From an uncultured Elusimicrobiales bacterium (GTDB taxonomy: Bacteria; Elusimicrobiota; Elusimicrobia; Elusimicrobiales; Elusimicrobiaceae): a DNA stretch of 64,000 bases. The notes beneath the pieces were generated by a model. The model saw only the letters and a list, made by a program, of their open reading frames with translations, ran no database searches and was not told the DNA's origin. The stretch covers positions 124,001-188,000 of the forward strand of contig CALUXB010000002.1 in NCBI GenBank assembly GCA_944324645.1, in the 5' to 3' direction. The translations under genes and the position numbers were made by a program. Of this stretch, positions 1 through 8,580 are shown in pieces; positions within the stretch are counted from its first letter, which is position 1; the number at the start of each line of letters is the position of its first letter.

Positions 1-1123
1 GCAATTCTTTTTTTGTTTTAGCGTCGGAGGAATGGACGGAAGCCACCCGCAGTTCCCCATAGGTAAGCGTGCCCGTCTTGTCAAAAAATACGGCATCTGC
101 CTCAGCCAATGCATCTAACGCACCCAATTCCTGCAGTACAATTTGGCGCCGCCGCGCCCCCAAACGCACAAACCACGCCGGAAAAACTGCACAAAAGAAA
201 AAAGAAAGCGGGCAAGAAAGCCCCATTATCAACAAAAAAATACCTACCGTATGCAAAGGCCGGCGGTAATCCCCGGCCCAATAAAAATACAGATACCCCG
301 CCACCCCCAGCACCGATGCCAACAACAACAGCCACAAGGCATACTTATCTAGGGGATCTTTGCGGATACAGCGTCGGCGTTCACTATTTTTGATTGCATT
401 AATAATACCGGCAATGACGGATTCAGAAAGTCCCTTTTTAACCTTGACCATAATTTCCGCCCGTTTATTGAGCGTGCCGGCATATACGCGGCTGCCCAAC
501 GTTTTGGCCGCCGGCAACATATTGCCGGTAATCAAGCTTTCATCAATTGCCGTATCTCCTTTAATAATCTCTCCTTCACAAGGCACTCGCTCCCCGGCTT
601 TGACACGCAAAATATCCCCCTCTTTGAGCTCACGGGCAAAAGCCATCATTTCCCTCCGGCCCTGCATTAAACGGCCAGACTTAGGCAAGAAATCGTCCAA
701 CTTTTTGATAAACACTTTGGTCCGCTCTTTGCTGCGGGCTGCCCGCAAGCCCGTCCATAAATACAAAACTACCACACAAGAGAGAGCAATATATAAATCC
801 GGCACCGCACCGGCCAATGGACTTAAAAAGAAAGTTTTAGACAGCCCGTAACAAAACGCCGCCAATACACATACACACGCCAGCACAGAAAGAGTAACGC
901 GAAAGCGTTCTAGGTCCCGCCACGCATTTTTAAACATTACATCGGCACAAAAAAGAAGGTTTAATAAGACTAAAACAAATACACCGGAAGCAGAACTATG
1001 CAACATCAGCAAATAGCTAATCATTACCAAAAAACAGACAGACAAAAAGAACCTGTAAGAGTAGGCTTTGGCAGGAACAGACAGGGCCGCGGCTTCGGCA
1101 GCGGCATTTTTATGGGAAGGCAT
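1..1123 (-). CDS. Heavy-metal (P1B-type) transporting ATPase, C-terminus outside window
   Basis: Integral-membrane cation pump, partial: about 374 codons are visible and the nucleotide-binding domain lies beyond the left edge. Order seen: hydrophobic N-terminal segments (residues ~25-100), the actuator domain, a hydrophobic pair, a CPL motif in the presumed metal-binding helix (C304-P305-L306), then the phosphorylation motif DKTGTLT with D348. No N-terminal CxxC metal-binding domain is present. The actuator loop reads TGN (T199-N201) where the family has TGE, so the glutamate needed for dephosphorylation is missing. CPL is not one of the common CPC/CPH/SPC types, so the ion cannot be named. 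It starts 5 nt after the stop of the TPR lipoprotein gene and is probably co-transcribed with ileS-lspA-TPR. I chose the ATG at 1121-1123 because a start at 935-937 would remove two membrane segments. Confidence 0.85.
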   Translation of the reverse strand, partial: MPSHKNAAAEAAALSVPAKAYSYRFFLSVCFLVMISYLLMLHSSASGVFVLVLLNLLFCADVMFKNAWRDLERFRVTLSVLACVCVLAAFCYGLSKTFFLSPLAGAVPDLYIALSCVVVLYLWTGLRAARSKERTKVFIKKLDDFLPKSGRLMQGRREMMAFARELKEGDILRVKAGERVPCEGEIIKGDTAIDESLITGNMLPAAKTLGSRVYAGTLNKRAEIMVKVKKGLSESVIAGIINAIKNSERRRCIRKDPLDKYALWLLLLASVLGVAGYLYFYWAGDYRRPLHTVGIFLLIMGLSCPLSFFFCAVFPAWFVRLGARRRQIVLQELGALDALAEADAVFFDKTGTLTYGELRVASVHSSDAKTKKEL

Positions 1124-1128
1124 AAAAA

Positions 1129-2130
1129 TTATCTCTGGTTTTGTAAGTCAAAAAAGCGGTCAGTCACTATACGCTTGCGTCCCTCTTCCGTGGTCATCAA
1201 ACGAATTTTACCCTGATAACGAAGCGCACGTTTCGGGTCCAACCGACGGGCAGCCAAATAGTGCTGTGTTGCTTCTACGGGGGACTCTAAAGCCAGCATA
1301 TCGCCCAACATTTCATAAGCAGGAGCATAGGTAGGGGCAAGCAGTTTTGCGCGGTCTGCATAAGAAATAGCTTGTTCCGTCTCCCCTTTGTTAAACAGAA
1401 GCTCGGCTGCATAGAAATAAGGCATAGCGTAGTTTGGATTTAAAGCAATAGCCTGTTGGAAATCATCCATTGCATTTTGGTAATACCCCATCTTCATAAA
1501 GGCACGGCCCCGTTCCAAATACGGACGGGGATTTTGCGGGTCCAGCTCCATCATTTGGCTATAGTCTTCTGCAGCGTTCTGATAATATCCGGCACCAAAT
1601 TGCGCCAAACCGCGGTTTAAATATAAAAGAGCGGAGGTAGGATTTAACTGCTCTGCGGCAGAAAAGTCGGTTAAGGCGTCCCCCATTTTGCCTTGTTTGC
1701 TTTTGGCTACAGCCCGGTTGAGAATTGCCATAAAATAAGTGGGCCGCAGTTGCAAGGCTTGATTCAAACTGACAATGGCTTCTTGATAATTTCCTTCATC
1801 AATATACAAAGCGCCTAAGTTGTTAAAGATTTCCGGTCTGGGATAGTTTAACTCTATAGCACGGATATAATCGCGCTTGGCAAATTCCCGGTTTTTAGCA
1901 AGCTCTTCGCGGTCTTTTACTTTCAACCGTTCATAGGCCAAACCACGGCTGGCATAGGCGGCGTAATTGTCCGGATTATTTTTGATAATGGTAGAGTAAT
2001 AGCGAATGGCTTTTGCAAAATCCCCTTTACTGGAAGCGACCTGCGCTTTGCGAAATAAAGAGGCTTCACTCCCTCCGCCACACGCAGCCAATACCAAAGC
2101 AGACAAAACAATTAACCCAAGTTTTCTCAT
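1129..2130 (-). CDS. TPR-repeat lipoprotein
   Basis: 333-residue exported lipoprotein. A short signal peptide ends in the lipobox LAAC (C17), so the mature protein should be lipid-anchored. The rest is a run of about seven to eight tetratricopeptide repeats (recurring A..Y.RGLA, NNLGALY, YLNRGLAQFG and YLERGRAFMK patterns at ~34-residue intervals), a protein-interaction scaffold. The start codon overlaps the end of lspA (ATGA, 2127-2130) and is preceded by an AGGGAGGA ribosome binding site. Its neighbour LspA is the peptidase that would process it. The partner is unknown. Confidence 0.85.
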   Translation of the reverse strand: MRKLGLIVLSALVLAACGGGSEASLFRKAQVASSKGDFAKAIRYYSTIIKNNPDNYAAYASRGLAYERLKVKDREELAKNREFAKRDYIRAIELNYPRPEIFNNLGALYIDEGNYQEAIVSLNQALQLRPTYFMAILNRAVAKSKQGKMGDALTDFSAAEQLNPTSALLYLNRGLAQFGAGYYQNAAEDYSQMMELDPQNPRPYLERGRAFMKMGYYQNAMDDFQQAIALNPNYAMPYFYAAELLFNKGETEQAISYADRAKLLAPTYAPAYEMLGDMLALESPVEATQHYLAARRLDPKRALRYQGKIRLMTTEEGRKRIVTDRFFDLQNQR

Positions 2131-2621
2131 TTTTCCTCCCTTTCCGGCTTTTTGCCTATCCCCAAAAGAGCCAAGGCCAACATCACCCCGCCCACGGTAA
2201 TGAAACTGTCAGCCGCGTTAAAAACGGGCCAAACCCTTAAGTCAATAAAGTCCACAACAAAACCTAAAGTTATTCTATCATAAAGATTGCCCAATGCACC
2301 GCCCAAAATGAAGACCAGTCCCCATTTAACCAGCGGCCCGTAACCGCAGAGCTCTCTCCAGCTTTTGATTAAATAAGCCAAAATTACCAGCGTAATCAGT
2401 ATCAGCAGCAGGTTTCCCCCCTGCATCATACCAAAAGCCGCGCCGGTGTTTTGCACATAACGCAAATGCAAAAACGGCGCGACTATAATATCTTGGTTTG
2501 ACAGAAACTCCAACGTCAGGCGTTTGCTTAGCCGGTCTACTGCCAACAGAACAAGCAACACCACCCACACCGGGCGGTTGACACGCAGCCAAGCCAAAAT
2601 ACGCTCCCACACGTTACGCAA
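2127..2621 (-). CDS. lspA: Lipoprotein signal peptidase (signal peptidase II)
   Basis: Inner-membrane aspartyl protease that cleaves prolipoproteins just before the lipidated Cys. At 164 residues it has the usual family length, with four membrane helices. The two catalytic-Asp motifs are visible: GNLYDR (D115) and FNAADS (D138). It overlaps the 3' end of ileS by 8 nt and the next gene by 4 nt, giving the widespread ileS-lspA pairing. Several predicted substrates with LAAC-type lipoboxes occur in this window (TPR protein, two OmpA-like proteins). Confidence 0.96.
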   Translation of the reverse strand: MRNVWERILAWLRVNRPVWVVLLVLLAVDRLSKRLTLEFLSNQDIIVAPFLHLRYVQNTGAAFGMMQGGNLLLILITLVILAYLIKSWRELCGYGPLVKWGLVFILGGALGNLYDRITLGFVVDFIDLRVWPVFNAADSFITVGGVMLALALLGIGKKPEREEK

Positions 2622-5433
2622 CGGGTTGTTCCTCCTCTATAGAGATGCCTTCCCGCTCCAGCACTTCGGCGCAGCGGTCACACAAATCGCTGTGCGCGCG
2701 GCCGCTTTGTCCCACTTCTTTTTTCCATTGCCAACAGCGGGCGCATTTTTGCCCTTCGGCGTGCTGTACCACAATTTCCAGCGGCATAGCGCCTTCTGTT
2801 ACAGACACGGCCGACACAATGAAAATCTCCGGCCACAGGGCGGCGTTGTCGGTCAAAAATTGACGCGTTTTATCATCATTGGTTTTAAAGATGACCTGCG
2901 CTTCCAGCGAAGAGCCAATCTGCCCTTTTTGGCGCGTTTCTTCCAGCGCTTTTTGCACGTCCTCGCGGATTTGGCGGATTTTGCTCCATTTTTCTTCCAG
3001 TGCTTTATCCGCCGTCAAAGAAGCGTGCTGCGGCATATCGGAGAGGAAAATGCTCTTGGGCAATTTTTTCCCGGCGGGAATTTTTAAAAGTTCTTGCCAA
3101 GCTTCTTCACAGGTAAAGCACAGCACCGGCGCCGTCAGCTGTAAAAGCGTGCGCACGATTTCACACAACGCCGTCTGCGCGCTGCGCCGCGCCGGGGAAG
3201 AGGCCCCCAGTGTATAGAGGCGGTCTTTGGAAGCGTCTAAGAGGAAAGAGGACAAATCCAAAATACAAAAGTCCGTAATAGCGCGCATTGCGCGGCGGAA
3301 GTTGAACTCTTCATATCCGGCGCGCACTTCGCTGATCAGCTGGTCTAAGCGACCCAGCATATAGCGGTCCATTTCCGCCAATTTATCTGCGGGCACGGCG
3401 TGTTTTTCAGGCTCAAAGTCCGAAAGATTTCCCAGCGCATAGCGAATGGTGTTGCGCAGTTTGCGGTAGGTATCCACCGGTCCGCCCAAAATTTCATCGG
3501 AAATGCGCACATCGCCCTGATAGTCCGAAAACGCCACCCACAGGCGTAAAATATCTGCGCCGTATTTATTGATGACGTCTTGCGGGTCCACGCTGTTGCC
3601 CAAAGACTTGTGCATCGGGCGGCCCTGCTGGTCCAGCACCATACCGTGCGTTAAAATGGTTTTAAACGGGGCGGTGCCTTCCAACGTATAAGAGGGGATA
3701 TACGAACTTTGGAACCAGCCGCGGTGCTGGTCGGACCCTTCGGAATACACGTCCGCCGGGAAATCCAGGCCGCGGTCTTTAAGTACCGCCGCCCAAGATA
3801 CGCCGCTGTCCAGCCACACGTCCAAAATATCGGTTTCTTTTCTAAATTCCGTTCCGCCGCAGGCACAATGATAGCCCTGCGGCATCAGTTTTTCCACCGG
3901 GTCGGTGAACCAAAAATCAGAGCCTTCTTTCATTGCGCGTTCTTTGATAAACTCAAAGAGCTTATGATCTACCTGGGGTTTGCCGCATTTTTTGCAGTAT
4001 AAGATCGTAACCGGGGTTCCCCAGAAGCGCTGGCGGGACAAACACCAATCCGGCCGCAGGCCAATCATAGAGCGCATACGCTCCTGCCCGGCGGCGGGAT
4101 AGAATTTGACATTATCCAAATTTTTCATTAGTTTTTCGCGCAGGCCGTCTTTGTCAATGCTCATAAACCACTGTTCCGTCGCACGGAAAATAATGGGGTT
4201 ATGACAGCGCCAACAATGCGGATAGCTGTGGGTGATTTCCTGCTCTTTAATCAAGCTGCCCAGCTCGTCCAATTTTTTTACCATCAGCGGGTTGGCTTTA
4301 AAAACGTGCATTCCTTCAAACACGCCCGCGTCTTTAGTGTAGCAGCCCTTTTCGTCCACGGGGCAGAACGTCTCCAGGCCCCATTGTTTGCCGGCGCGGA
4401 AGTCGTCCTCGCCGTGGCCCGGGGCAATATGTACAATACCCACACCGGTGTCCATAGTTACAAAATCCGTCCAAATAATGGGGTTTTGTTTTTGCGTCAG
4501 CGGGTGGTAATATTTCAGCCCTACCAAATTTTCACCGCGCACGGCAGACACTTTTTTCGCATCAAGGCCGGTATTTTTCAAAAATTCTTCCGCCAGTTTG
4601 TCCGCCACCACATAATATTCCTGCGTGTTGGCGTCCTGCAAGACGGCGTAGTCTTCTTCTTTATTTACCGCCGCGGCCATATTGGAAGGAATAGTCCACG
4701 GGGTAGTGGTCCATACGCCTAAAGAAACGGGCTTGGTAAAATCCAAATCACCAAACACCTCTCGGGTTGGATTGACCAGTTTAAAACGCAGATAAATGGA
4801 AGAGGAAGCCACATCTTTATATTCTGTTTCTGCGTCGGCCAAGGCCGTTTCACAGTGGGAACACCAGGTAATGGTTTTTTGGCCTTTATAAACGTAGCCC
4901 TTTTCAATCAAGTCCAAAAACACTGCAATGGTGATGCCTTCGTAGCGTTTGTCCATCGTAAGATAGGGGGTATCCCACTCGCCCTGTACACCCAAGCGTT
5001 TAAAACCCTGGCGCTGCAAGTCAATAAATTTGGCGGCAAAAGCACGCGCTTTTTTGCGGAACTCCGGCACGTCAGTCACGTGTTTTTTGTCTATTTTCAG
5101 CTCTTTCATCAGGGCTTGCTCAATAGGCAGGCCATGGCAGTCCCACCCCGGCACATATGGCGTATAAAAACCCATCAACGTGCGGCTTTTTAAAATAATA
5201 TCCTTAATAGTTTTGTCCAGTGCGTGCCCAATATGAATTTGCCCGTTGGCATACGGAGGCCCATCGTGCAAAACAAAATGTTTGCCTGCTTCGTTTTTCT
5301 TTAAAATAGCGTCGTAGAGGTTAATTTCTTTCCAAAAATCCAAAATTTTAGGTTCTTTTTGCGACAGACCTGCACGCATAGGGAAATCCGTCTTGGGCAG
5401 CAAAACGGTGGAAGAATATTTATTTTTAGCCAT
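2614..5433 (-). CDS. ileS: Isoleucyl-tRNA synthetase
   Basis: Class I aminoacyl-tRNA synthetase charging tRNA-Ile in the cytoplasm. 939 residues, the expected bacterial length. The HIGH motif is at residues 67-70 and the KMSKS loop appears as MHKSLGN, a common IleS variant. The large editing domain is present. The C-terminal zinc-binding region has CARCW and CDRC. The start follows a purine-rich AGAGAG site. It heads an operon with lspA, the TPR lipoprotein and the P-type ATPase. A TATAAT at 5586-5591 (minus) would give a leader of about 150 nt; I found no T-box core motif in it. Confidence 0.97.
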   Translation of the reverse strand: MAKNKYSSTVLLPKTDFPMRAGLSQKEPKILDFWKEINLYDAILKKNEAGKHFVLHDGPPYANGQIHIGHALDKTIKDIILKSRTLMGFYTPYVPGWDCHGLPIEQALMKELKIDKKHVTDVPEFRKKARAFAAKFIDLQRQGFKRLGVQGEWDTPYLTMDKRYEGITIAVFLDLIEKGYVYKGQKTITWCSHCETALADAETEYKDVASSSIYLRFKLVNPTREVFGDLDFTKPVSLGVWTTTPWTIPSNMAAAVNKEEDYAVLQDANTQEYYVVADKLAEEFLKNTGLDAKKVSAVRGENLVGLKYYHPLTQKQNPIIWTDFVTMDTGVGIVHIAPGHGEDDFRAGKQWGLETFCPVDEKGCYTKDAGVFEGMHVFKANPLMVKKLDELGSLIKEQEITHSYPHCWRCHNPIIFRATEQWFMSIDKDGLREKLMKNLDNVKFYPAAGQERMRSMIGLRPDWCLSRQRFWGTPVTILYCKKCGKPQVDHKLFEFIKERAMKEGSDFWFTDPVEKLMPQGYHCACGGTEFRKETDILDVWLDSGVSWAAVLKDRGLDFPADVYSEGSDQHRGWFQSSYIPSYTLEGTAPFKTILTHGMVLDQQGRPMHKSLGNSVDPQDVINKYGADILRLWVAFSDYQGDVRISDEILGGPVDTYRKLRNTIRYALGNLSDFEPEKHAVPADKLAEMDRYMLGRLDQLISEVRAGYEEFNFRRAMRAITDFCILDLSSFLLDASKDRLYTLGASSPARRSAQTALCEIVRTLLQLTAPVLCFTCEEAWQELLKIPAGKKLPKSIFLSDMPQHASLTADKALEEKWSKIRQIREDVQKALEETRQKGQIGSSLEAQVIFKTNDDKTRQFLTDNAALWPEIFIVSAVSVTEGAMPLEIVVQHAEGQKCARCWQWKKEVGQSGRAHSDLCDRCAEVLEREGISIEEEQPVA

Positions 5434-5617
5434 ATTTTTCTCTCTTATATAAGGATATATTTTATTATACGAAATATAGAGAAGCTCTGACAGGTAGCCC
5501 TCCCGCTTTATCTAAGCCAAAACAGAGGAATACGTCCTTTAAAAACTTGGTTTCCCTTGAAAACGCCTGCCGCCTAAAAGCCCAAATTATACCGTTATTT
5601 TTAACGATAAAACCCAT

Positions 5618-5648
5618 AAAAAAGCCCCGGCCTTTTATTGGCCGGGGC
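5618..5648 (-). terminator. Rho-independent terminator of the first pilin-like gene
   Basis: A perfect 9-bp GC stem (5624-5632 with 5640-5648, 7-nt loop) is followed on the minus strand by six T. It lies 21 nt past the pilin-like stop codon. Confidence 0.9.
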
Positions 5649-5668
5649 GGAAACACCGACAGAAATTA

Positions 5669-6214
5669 CTAGTCCATAGGAAACCCGCAAACAATACTGC
5701 CACAGTTTGCTGGCTCGCGGCCGGAAACCTCCCGGCAAATTTTTTTAGCAAGGTTATATTTTGCACTATCGCTGCTTTCTACCGTGCAATAATGTCTGCC
5801 TTTTAGGTTACGGTCATTTGTTTCCAGCGGGTGCCAGGAATAATACAAGCCGGGCAAATAATTAGGCATTTGGAAACGGACTTGGGATATCATTCCCTCG
5901 GCGTTTCGCACTATGACAATTTGTATGCTGGGCGTAGATGCCGGCTTTCCAATATCCAATTCATCTAAGCTGTCCGGGTGCTTACCATTTTGCATATAAT
6001 AACGCTCCAAACTTAGCATAATAGGCCGCGCCGCCGCCTGCAGCTGGGTAAAACGCGCCCGATATACAGACACACGATACTGCGGATAGGCCACCGCCGC
6101 CAATATAGCTATAATCAACGCCACCACCAAAAGTTCCACAAGTGTAAAGCCCCCTAATGGGCTTTTTGCGGACTTTTTAGGACAAGGAATATTTTTTGTA
6201 TCCATTTTATTCAT
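5669..6214 (-). CDS. Type IV pilin-like protein (prepilin, class III leader)
   Basis: 181-residue prepilin or minor pilin. A basic leader ends in Gly before GFTLVELLVV, so PilD-type cleavage would leave an N-terminal Phe with Glu at position 5, followed by the hydrophobic N-helix. The C-terminal half has four Cys (CTVES..., KKICREV, PANCGS, IVCGF) that could form disulfides. I chose the ATG at 6214: the only longer start is a TTG two codons upstream, and the ATG sits exactly 6 nt from a -10 element. There is no Shine-Dalgarno sequence. A PilT retraction ATPase is encoded at 13475. The second pilin-like gene at 35777 shares the leader and an almost identical promoter, but its body differs. Which pilus role it has (major, minor or pseudopilin) cannot be decided here. 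Confidence 0.88.
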   Translation of the reverse strand: MNKMDTKNIPCPKKSAKSPLGGFTLVELLVVALIIAILAAVAYPQYRVSVYRARFTQLQAAARPIMLSLERYYMQNGKHPDSLDELDIGKPASTPSIQIVIVRNAEGMISQVRFQMPNYLPGLYYSWHPLETNDRNLKGRHYCTVESSDSAKYNLAKKICREVSGREPANCGSIVCGFPMD

Positions 6215-6248
6215 AAGCAAAATCTATCAAAAAAAAAAAATGAGTCAA
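6212..6248 (-). promoter_or_regulatory. Leaderless pilin promoter with T12 spacer
   Basis: On the minus strand: -35 TTGACT (6248-6243), CA, twelve T (6240-6229), GA, -10 TAGATT (6226-6221), six bases, ATG (6214). The spacer is 16 nt. The expected transcription start falls on or next to the A of the ATG, and no ribosome binding site fits in the gap. The same architecture recurs at 36365-36401. Confidence 0.75.
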
Positions 6249-6341
6249 GCCTTCTCTGACACCCCGCCCAACAAGCCCTCTTCTCAAAGCCTCTTTAATA
6301 TGCTATGCTGGTAGTCCACCCTGGTGGAGGAGGCTGTGTTT

Positions 6342-7655
6342 ATGAGAATGATTGATATCATTATTAAAAAACGCAACAAAAAACAACTAAGTGCCGAAGA
6401 ATTCAATTTTGTCGCCCAGGCCGCAGCTAAAGGAACCGTTCCGGATTATCAGCTGTCGGCCTTTTTGATGGCCTGTTTTTTAAATCCGCTTTCAGACAAA
6501 GAAACTGCCTTATTTACCAAAGCGATGGCCCACTCGGGTGCGCGGCTGGATTTTAGCGATATTGATATGCCCAAAGTGGACAAACACTCCACCGGCGGCG
6601 TGGGGGACGGAGTATCCTTGCCGCTGGCCCCGTTGGTGGCTTGCGCAGGAGTAGCGGTGCCGATGATGTCGGGCCGCGGGCTGGGGCATACCGGCGGAAC
6701 TTTGGACAAACTGGAATCTATTAAAAATTTTGAAATCCGTATGCCGGCTAATCTCATTCATCGCCAAATCCAAAAGTTGGGCGTTTGTATGTTTGGCCAG
6801 ACCAAAGACTTGGCCCCGGCAGACCGCAAGCTCTACTCTCTTCGCGACGCTACCGGCACGGTGGAAAGCCGCCCGCTGATTGTGGCCAGCATCTTGTCTA
6901 AAAAATACGCCGAAGGGGTGGACAGCCTGCTTATGGACGTAAAATACGGCTCCGGCGCGTTTATGCAAAAATTGCAAGACAGTAAAAAGTTGGCTAAAGC
7001 GTTGGTATCCACCGCCAAACTGCTGGGCTTAAATTGCCGTGCCTTGATTACCTATATGGACCAACCTCTTGGGCGCGCTGTGGGCAACGCCAATGAAATG
7101 TATCAGACGATACAAATTTTAAAAGGAAACAAAGACTTGGCGCCAGACTTCTATGAAGCCGTGATTGAAACCGGGGCGCATATGCTGGTCATCAGCGGGC
7201 GCGAAAAGAATTTGGACAAAGCGCGCCAACTGCTGGAAGGCTATATTGCAGACGGCAGCGCTTTAGAAAAATTCCGCCAAATGGTCAAATGGCAAGGAGG
7301 CAACCCCAAAGTAGTGGACGAGCCGGAAAAACATCTCAAAAATGCCAAACTTTCCTATGAATTTAAAGCAGACAAGAAAGGTTATGTCGGCTTTATTGAC
7401 GCCAAACTGACGGGCCGCGCCGGCGTGCTGCTGGGGGCAGGACGCGACCGTATGGAAGACGAAATTGACTACGGGGCTGGCATTTGGCTGCATAAAAAAG
7501 CTGGAGACGCCGTCAAAAAAGGCGATGTTATTGCCACGCTTTATGCGTCCGATTCCAAACGCCTCCAAGCCGGTGCGGAGCTGTTTGCGCAGGCCGTTAA
7601 AATCACGGCTGCCAAACCAAAACCCTATCGCTTGGTACACAGCATTATCAAATAA
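6342..7655 (+). CDS. Pyrimidine-nucleoside / thymidine phosphorylase
   Basis: Cytoplasmic enzyme that splits pyrimidine nucleosides with phosphate into base and (deoxy)ribose-1-phosphate, for nucleoside salvage. 437 residues. The family signature KHSTGGVGD is at 81-89, with SGRGLGHTGGTLDKLE following; the C-terminal GRAGVLLGAGR and HKKAGDAVKKGDVI segments match the PYNP_C domain. I chose the ATG at 6342 over an upstream GTG at 6324 because a strong GGAGGAGG site lies just before it. PYNP and DeoA types cannot be separated by eye, so no symbol is given. The lipoprotein-like hydrolase gene follows after 10 nt. Confidence 0.93.
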   Translation: MRMIDIIIKKRNKKQLSAEEFNFVAQAAAKGTVPDYQLSAFLMACFLNPLSDKETALFTKAMAHSGARLDFSDIDMPKVDKHSTGGVGDGVSLPLAPLVACAGVAVPMMSGRGLGHTGGTLDKLESIKNFEIRMPANLIHRQIQKLGVCMFGQTKDLAPADRKLYSLRDATGTVESRPLIVASILSKKYAEGVDSLLMDVKYGSGAFMQKLQDSKKLAKALVSTAKLLGLNCRALITYMDQPLGRAVGNANEMYQTIQILKGNKDLAPDFYEAVIETGAHMLVISGREKNLDKARQLLEGYIADGSALEKFRQMVKWQGGNPKVVDEPEKHLKNAKLSYEFKADKKGYVGFIDAKLTGRAGVLLGAGRDRMEDEIDYGAGIWLHKKAGDAVKKGDVIATLYASDSKRLQAGAELFAQAVKITAAKPKPYRLVHSIIK

Positions 7656-7665
7656 GGGGGAACAT

Positions 7666-8379
7666 ATGAAAACAATGGCCCTGCTGACAGGGATATTGCT
7701 ATTCATAGCGGGAGGATGCACTATGCAAAAGCCACAAGGTGACCTATACCAAACGTCCGCCGGGGACGTATATGTATTGCCACTGGGCCACGGCTCAGTG
7801 CAAATCAGCTGGAACGGGAAAACCATTCAGGTGGATCCGTACTCCTCTATAGCAGATTATGCAACGCTGCCCAAAGCGGATTTGGTCCTGATTACGCACG
7901 ACCACTACGACCACCTGGATCAAAAAGCTTGGAAAGAAACCCAAAAAGAGGGAACCGTTTTTGTCGCTTCCCCATCGGCGGCTAAAGATTTGCCTTCTGG
8001 GGCAACCGCGCTGGAAAACGAGCAAAGCTTTACCTGGCAAGGCGTCCAAATAGACGCTGTGCCGGCTTACAATATCCAGCACAAACAGCCCAACGGCAAA
8101 TTCTGGCACCCCAAAGGCTGGGGCAACGGCTATGTGCTGCACTTTGGGGATTTCCGCCTCTATCTGGCAGGCGATACAGAGAATATCCCCGAAATGGCTT
8201 CCATCGCCGGGGTGGACGTAGCTTTCCTGCCCAAAAACCTACCTTACACAATGACAGATGAAATGTTTGTGGACGCCGCCAAACGCCTGAAGCCCAAAGT
8301 GCTTTATCCATACCACTATGAAAGTGTGGATAAGATAAAGCTGCAATCGGCAGTAGGCCCCAACATTAAAATTAAATAA
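7666..8379 (+). CDS. Exported metallo-beta-lactamase-fold hydrolase (UlaG-like)
   Basis: 237 residues. The N-terminal hydrophobic signal ends at GGC (C18), a weak lipobox, so it is either a lipoprotein or a cleaved exported protein. The zinc-binding HxHxDH motif is clear (H78, H80, D82, H83), and a second-half metal ligand occurs in LAGDTE. The shape is that of the UlaG-like L_lactamase_B family; the substrate is unknown. The start at 7666 follows an AGGGGG site; a longer open frame from 7465 overlaps the phosphorylase gene and is not used. It is probably co-transcribed with the phosphorylase gene and ends at a strong terminator. Confidence 0.88.
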   Translation: MKTMALLTGILLFIAGGCTMQKPQGDLYQTSAGDVYVLPLGHGSVQISWNGKTIQVDPYSSIADYATLPKADLVLITHDHYDHLDQKAWKETQKEGTVFVASPSAAKDLPSGATALENEQSFTWQGVQIDAVPAYNIQHKQPNGKFWHPKGWGNGYVLHFGDFRLYLAGDTENIPEMASIAGVDVAFLPKNLPYTMTDEMFVDAAKRLKPKVLYPYHYESVDKIKLQSAVGPNIKIK

Positions 8380-8407
8380 GACCGTAGCCTCTTGAAATAA
8401 AAGGTAA

Positions 8408-8434
8408 AAGCCCCCGCTTGCTGGGGGCTTTTTT
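8408..8434 (+). terminator. Rho-independent terminator after the MBL-fold gene
   Basis: An 8-bp stem (8408-8415 with 8423-8430) with a 7-nt loop and a run of six T. It ends the phosphorylase/hydrolase operon. Confidence 0.92.
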
Positions 8435-8580
8435 ACATATTCCCCTCCAGCATAGAATTGCTCTTAAACAGGATAATATTTCCCGCCGCCACAGAAACAC
8501 TTGAACCCGTTTTGACAAAAAATCCCACACACGAAGGCAAAATTTAGTAAAGTGTACTATCTTTGTGTTTAGGAGGCAAA

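Noticed and set aside
3601-3640. IleS KMSKS motif appears as MHKS
   Set aside because: MHKSLGN is a frequent natural variant in bacterial IleS, so it is not a defect.
5434-5600. Possible T-box leader before ileS
   Set aside because: The leader is about 150 nt, but I find no conserved T-box core or antiterminator, and no terminator before the start.
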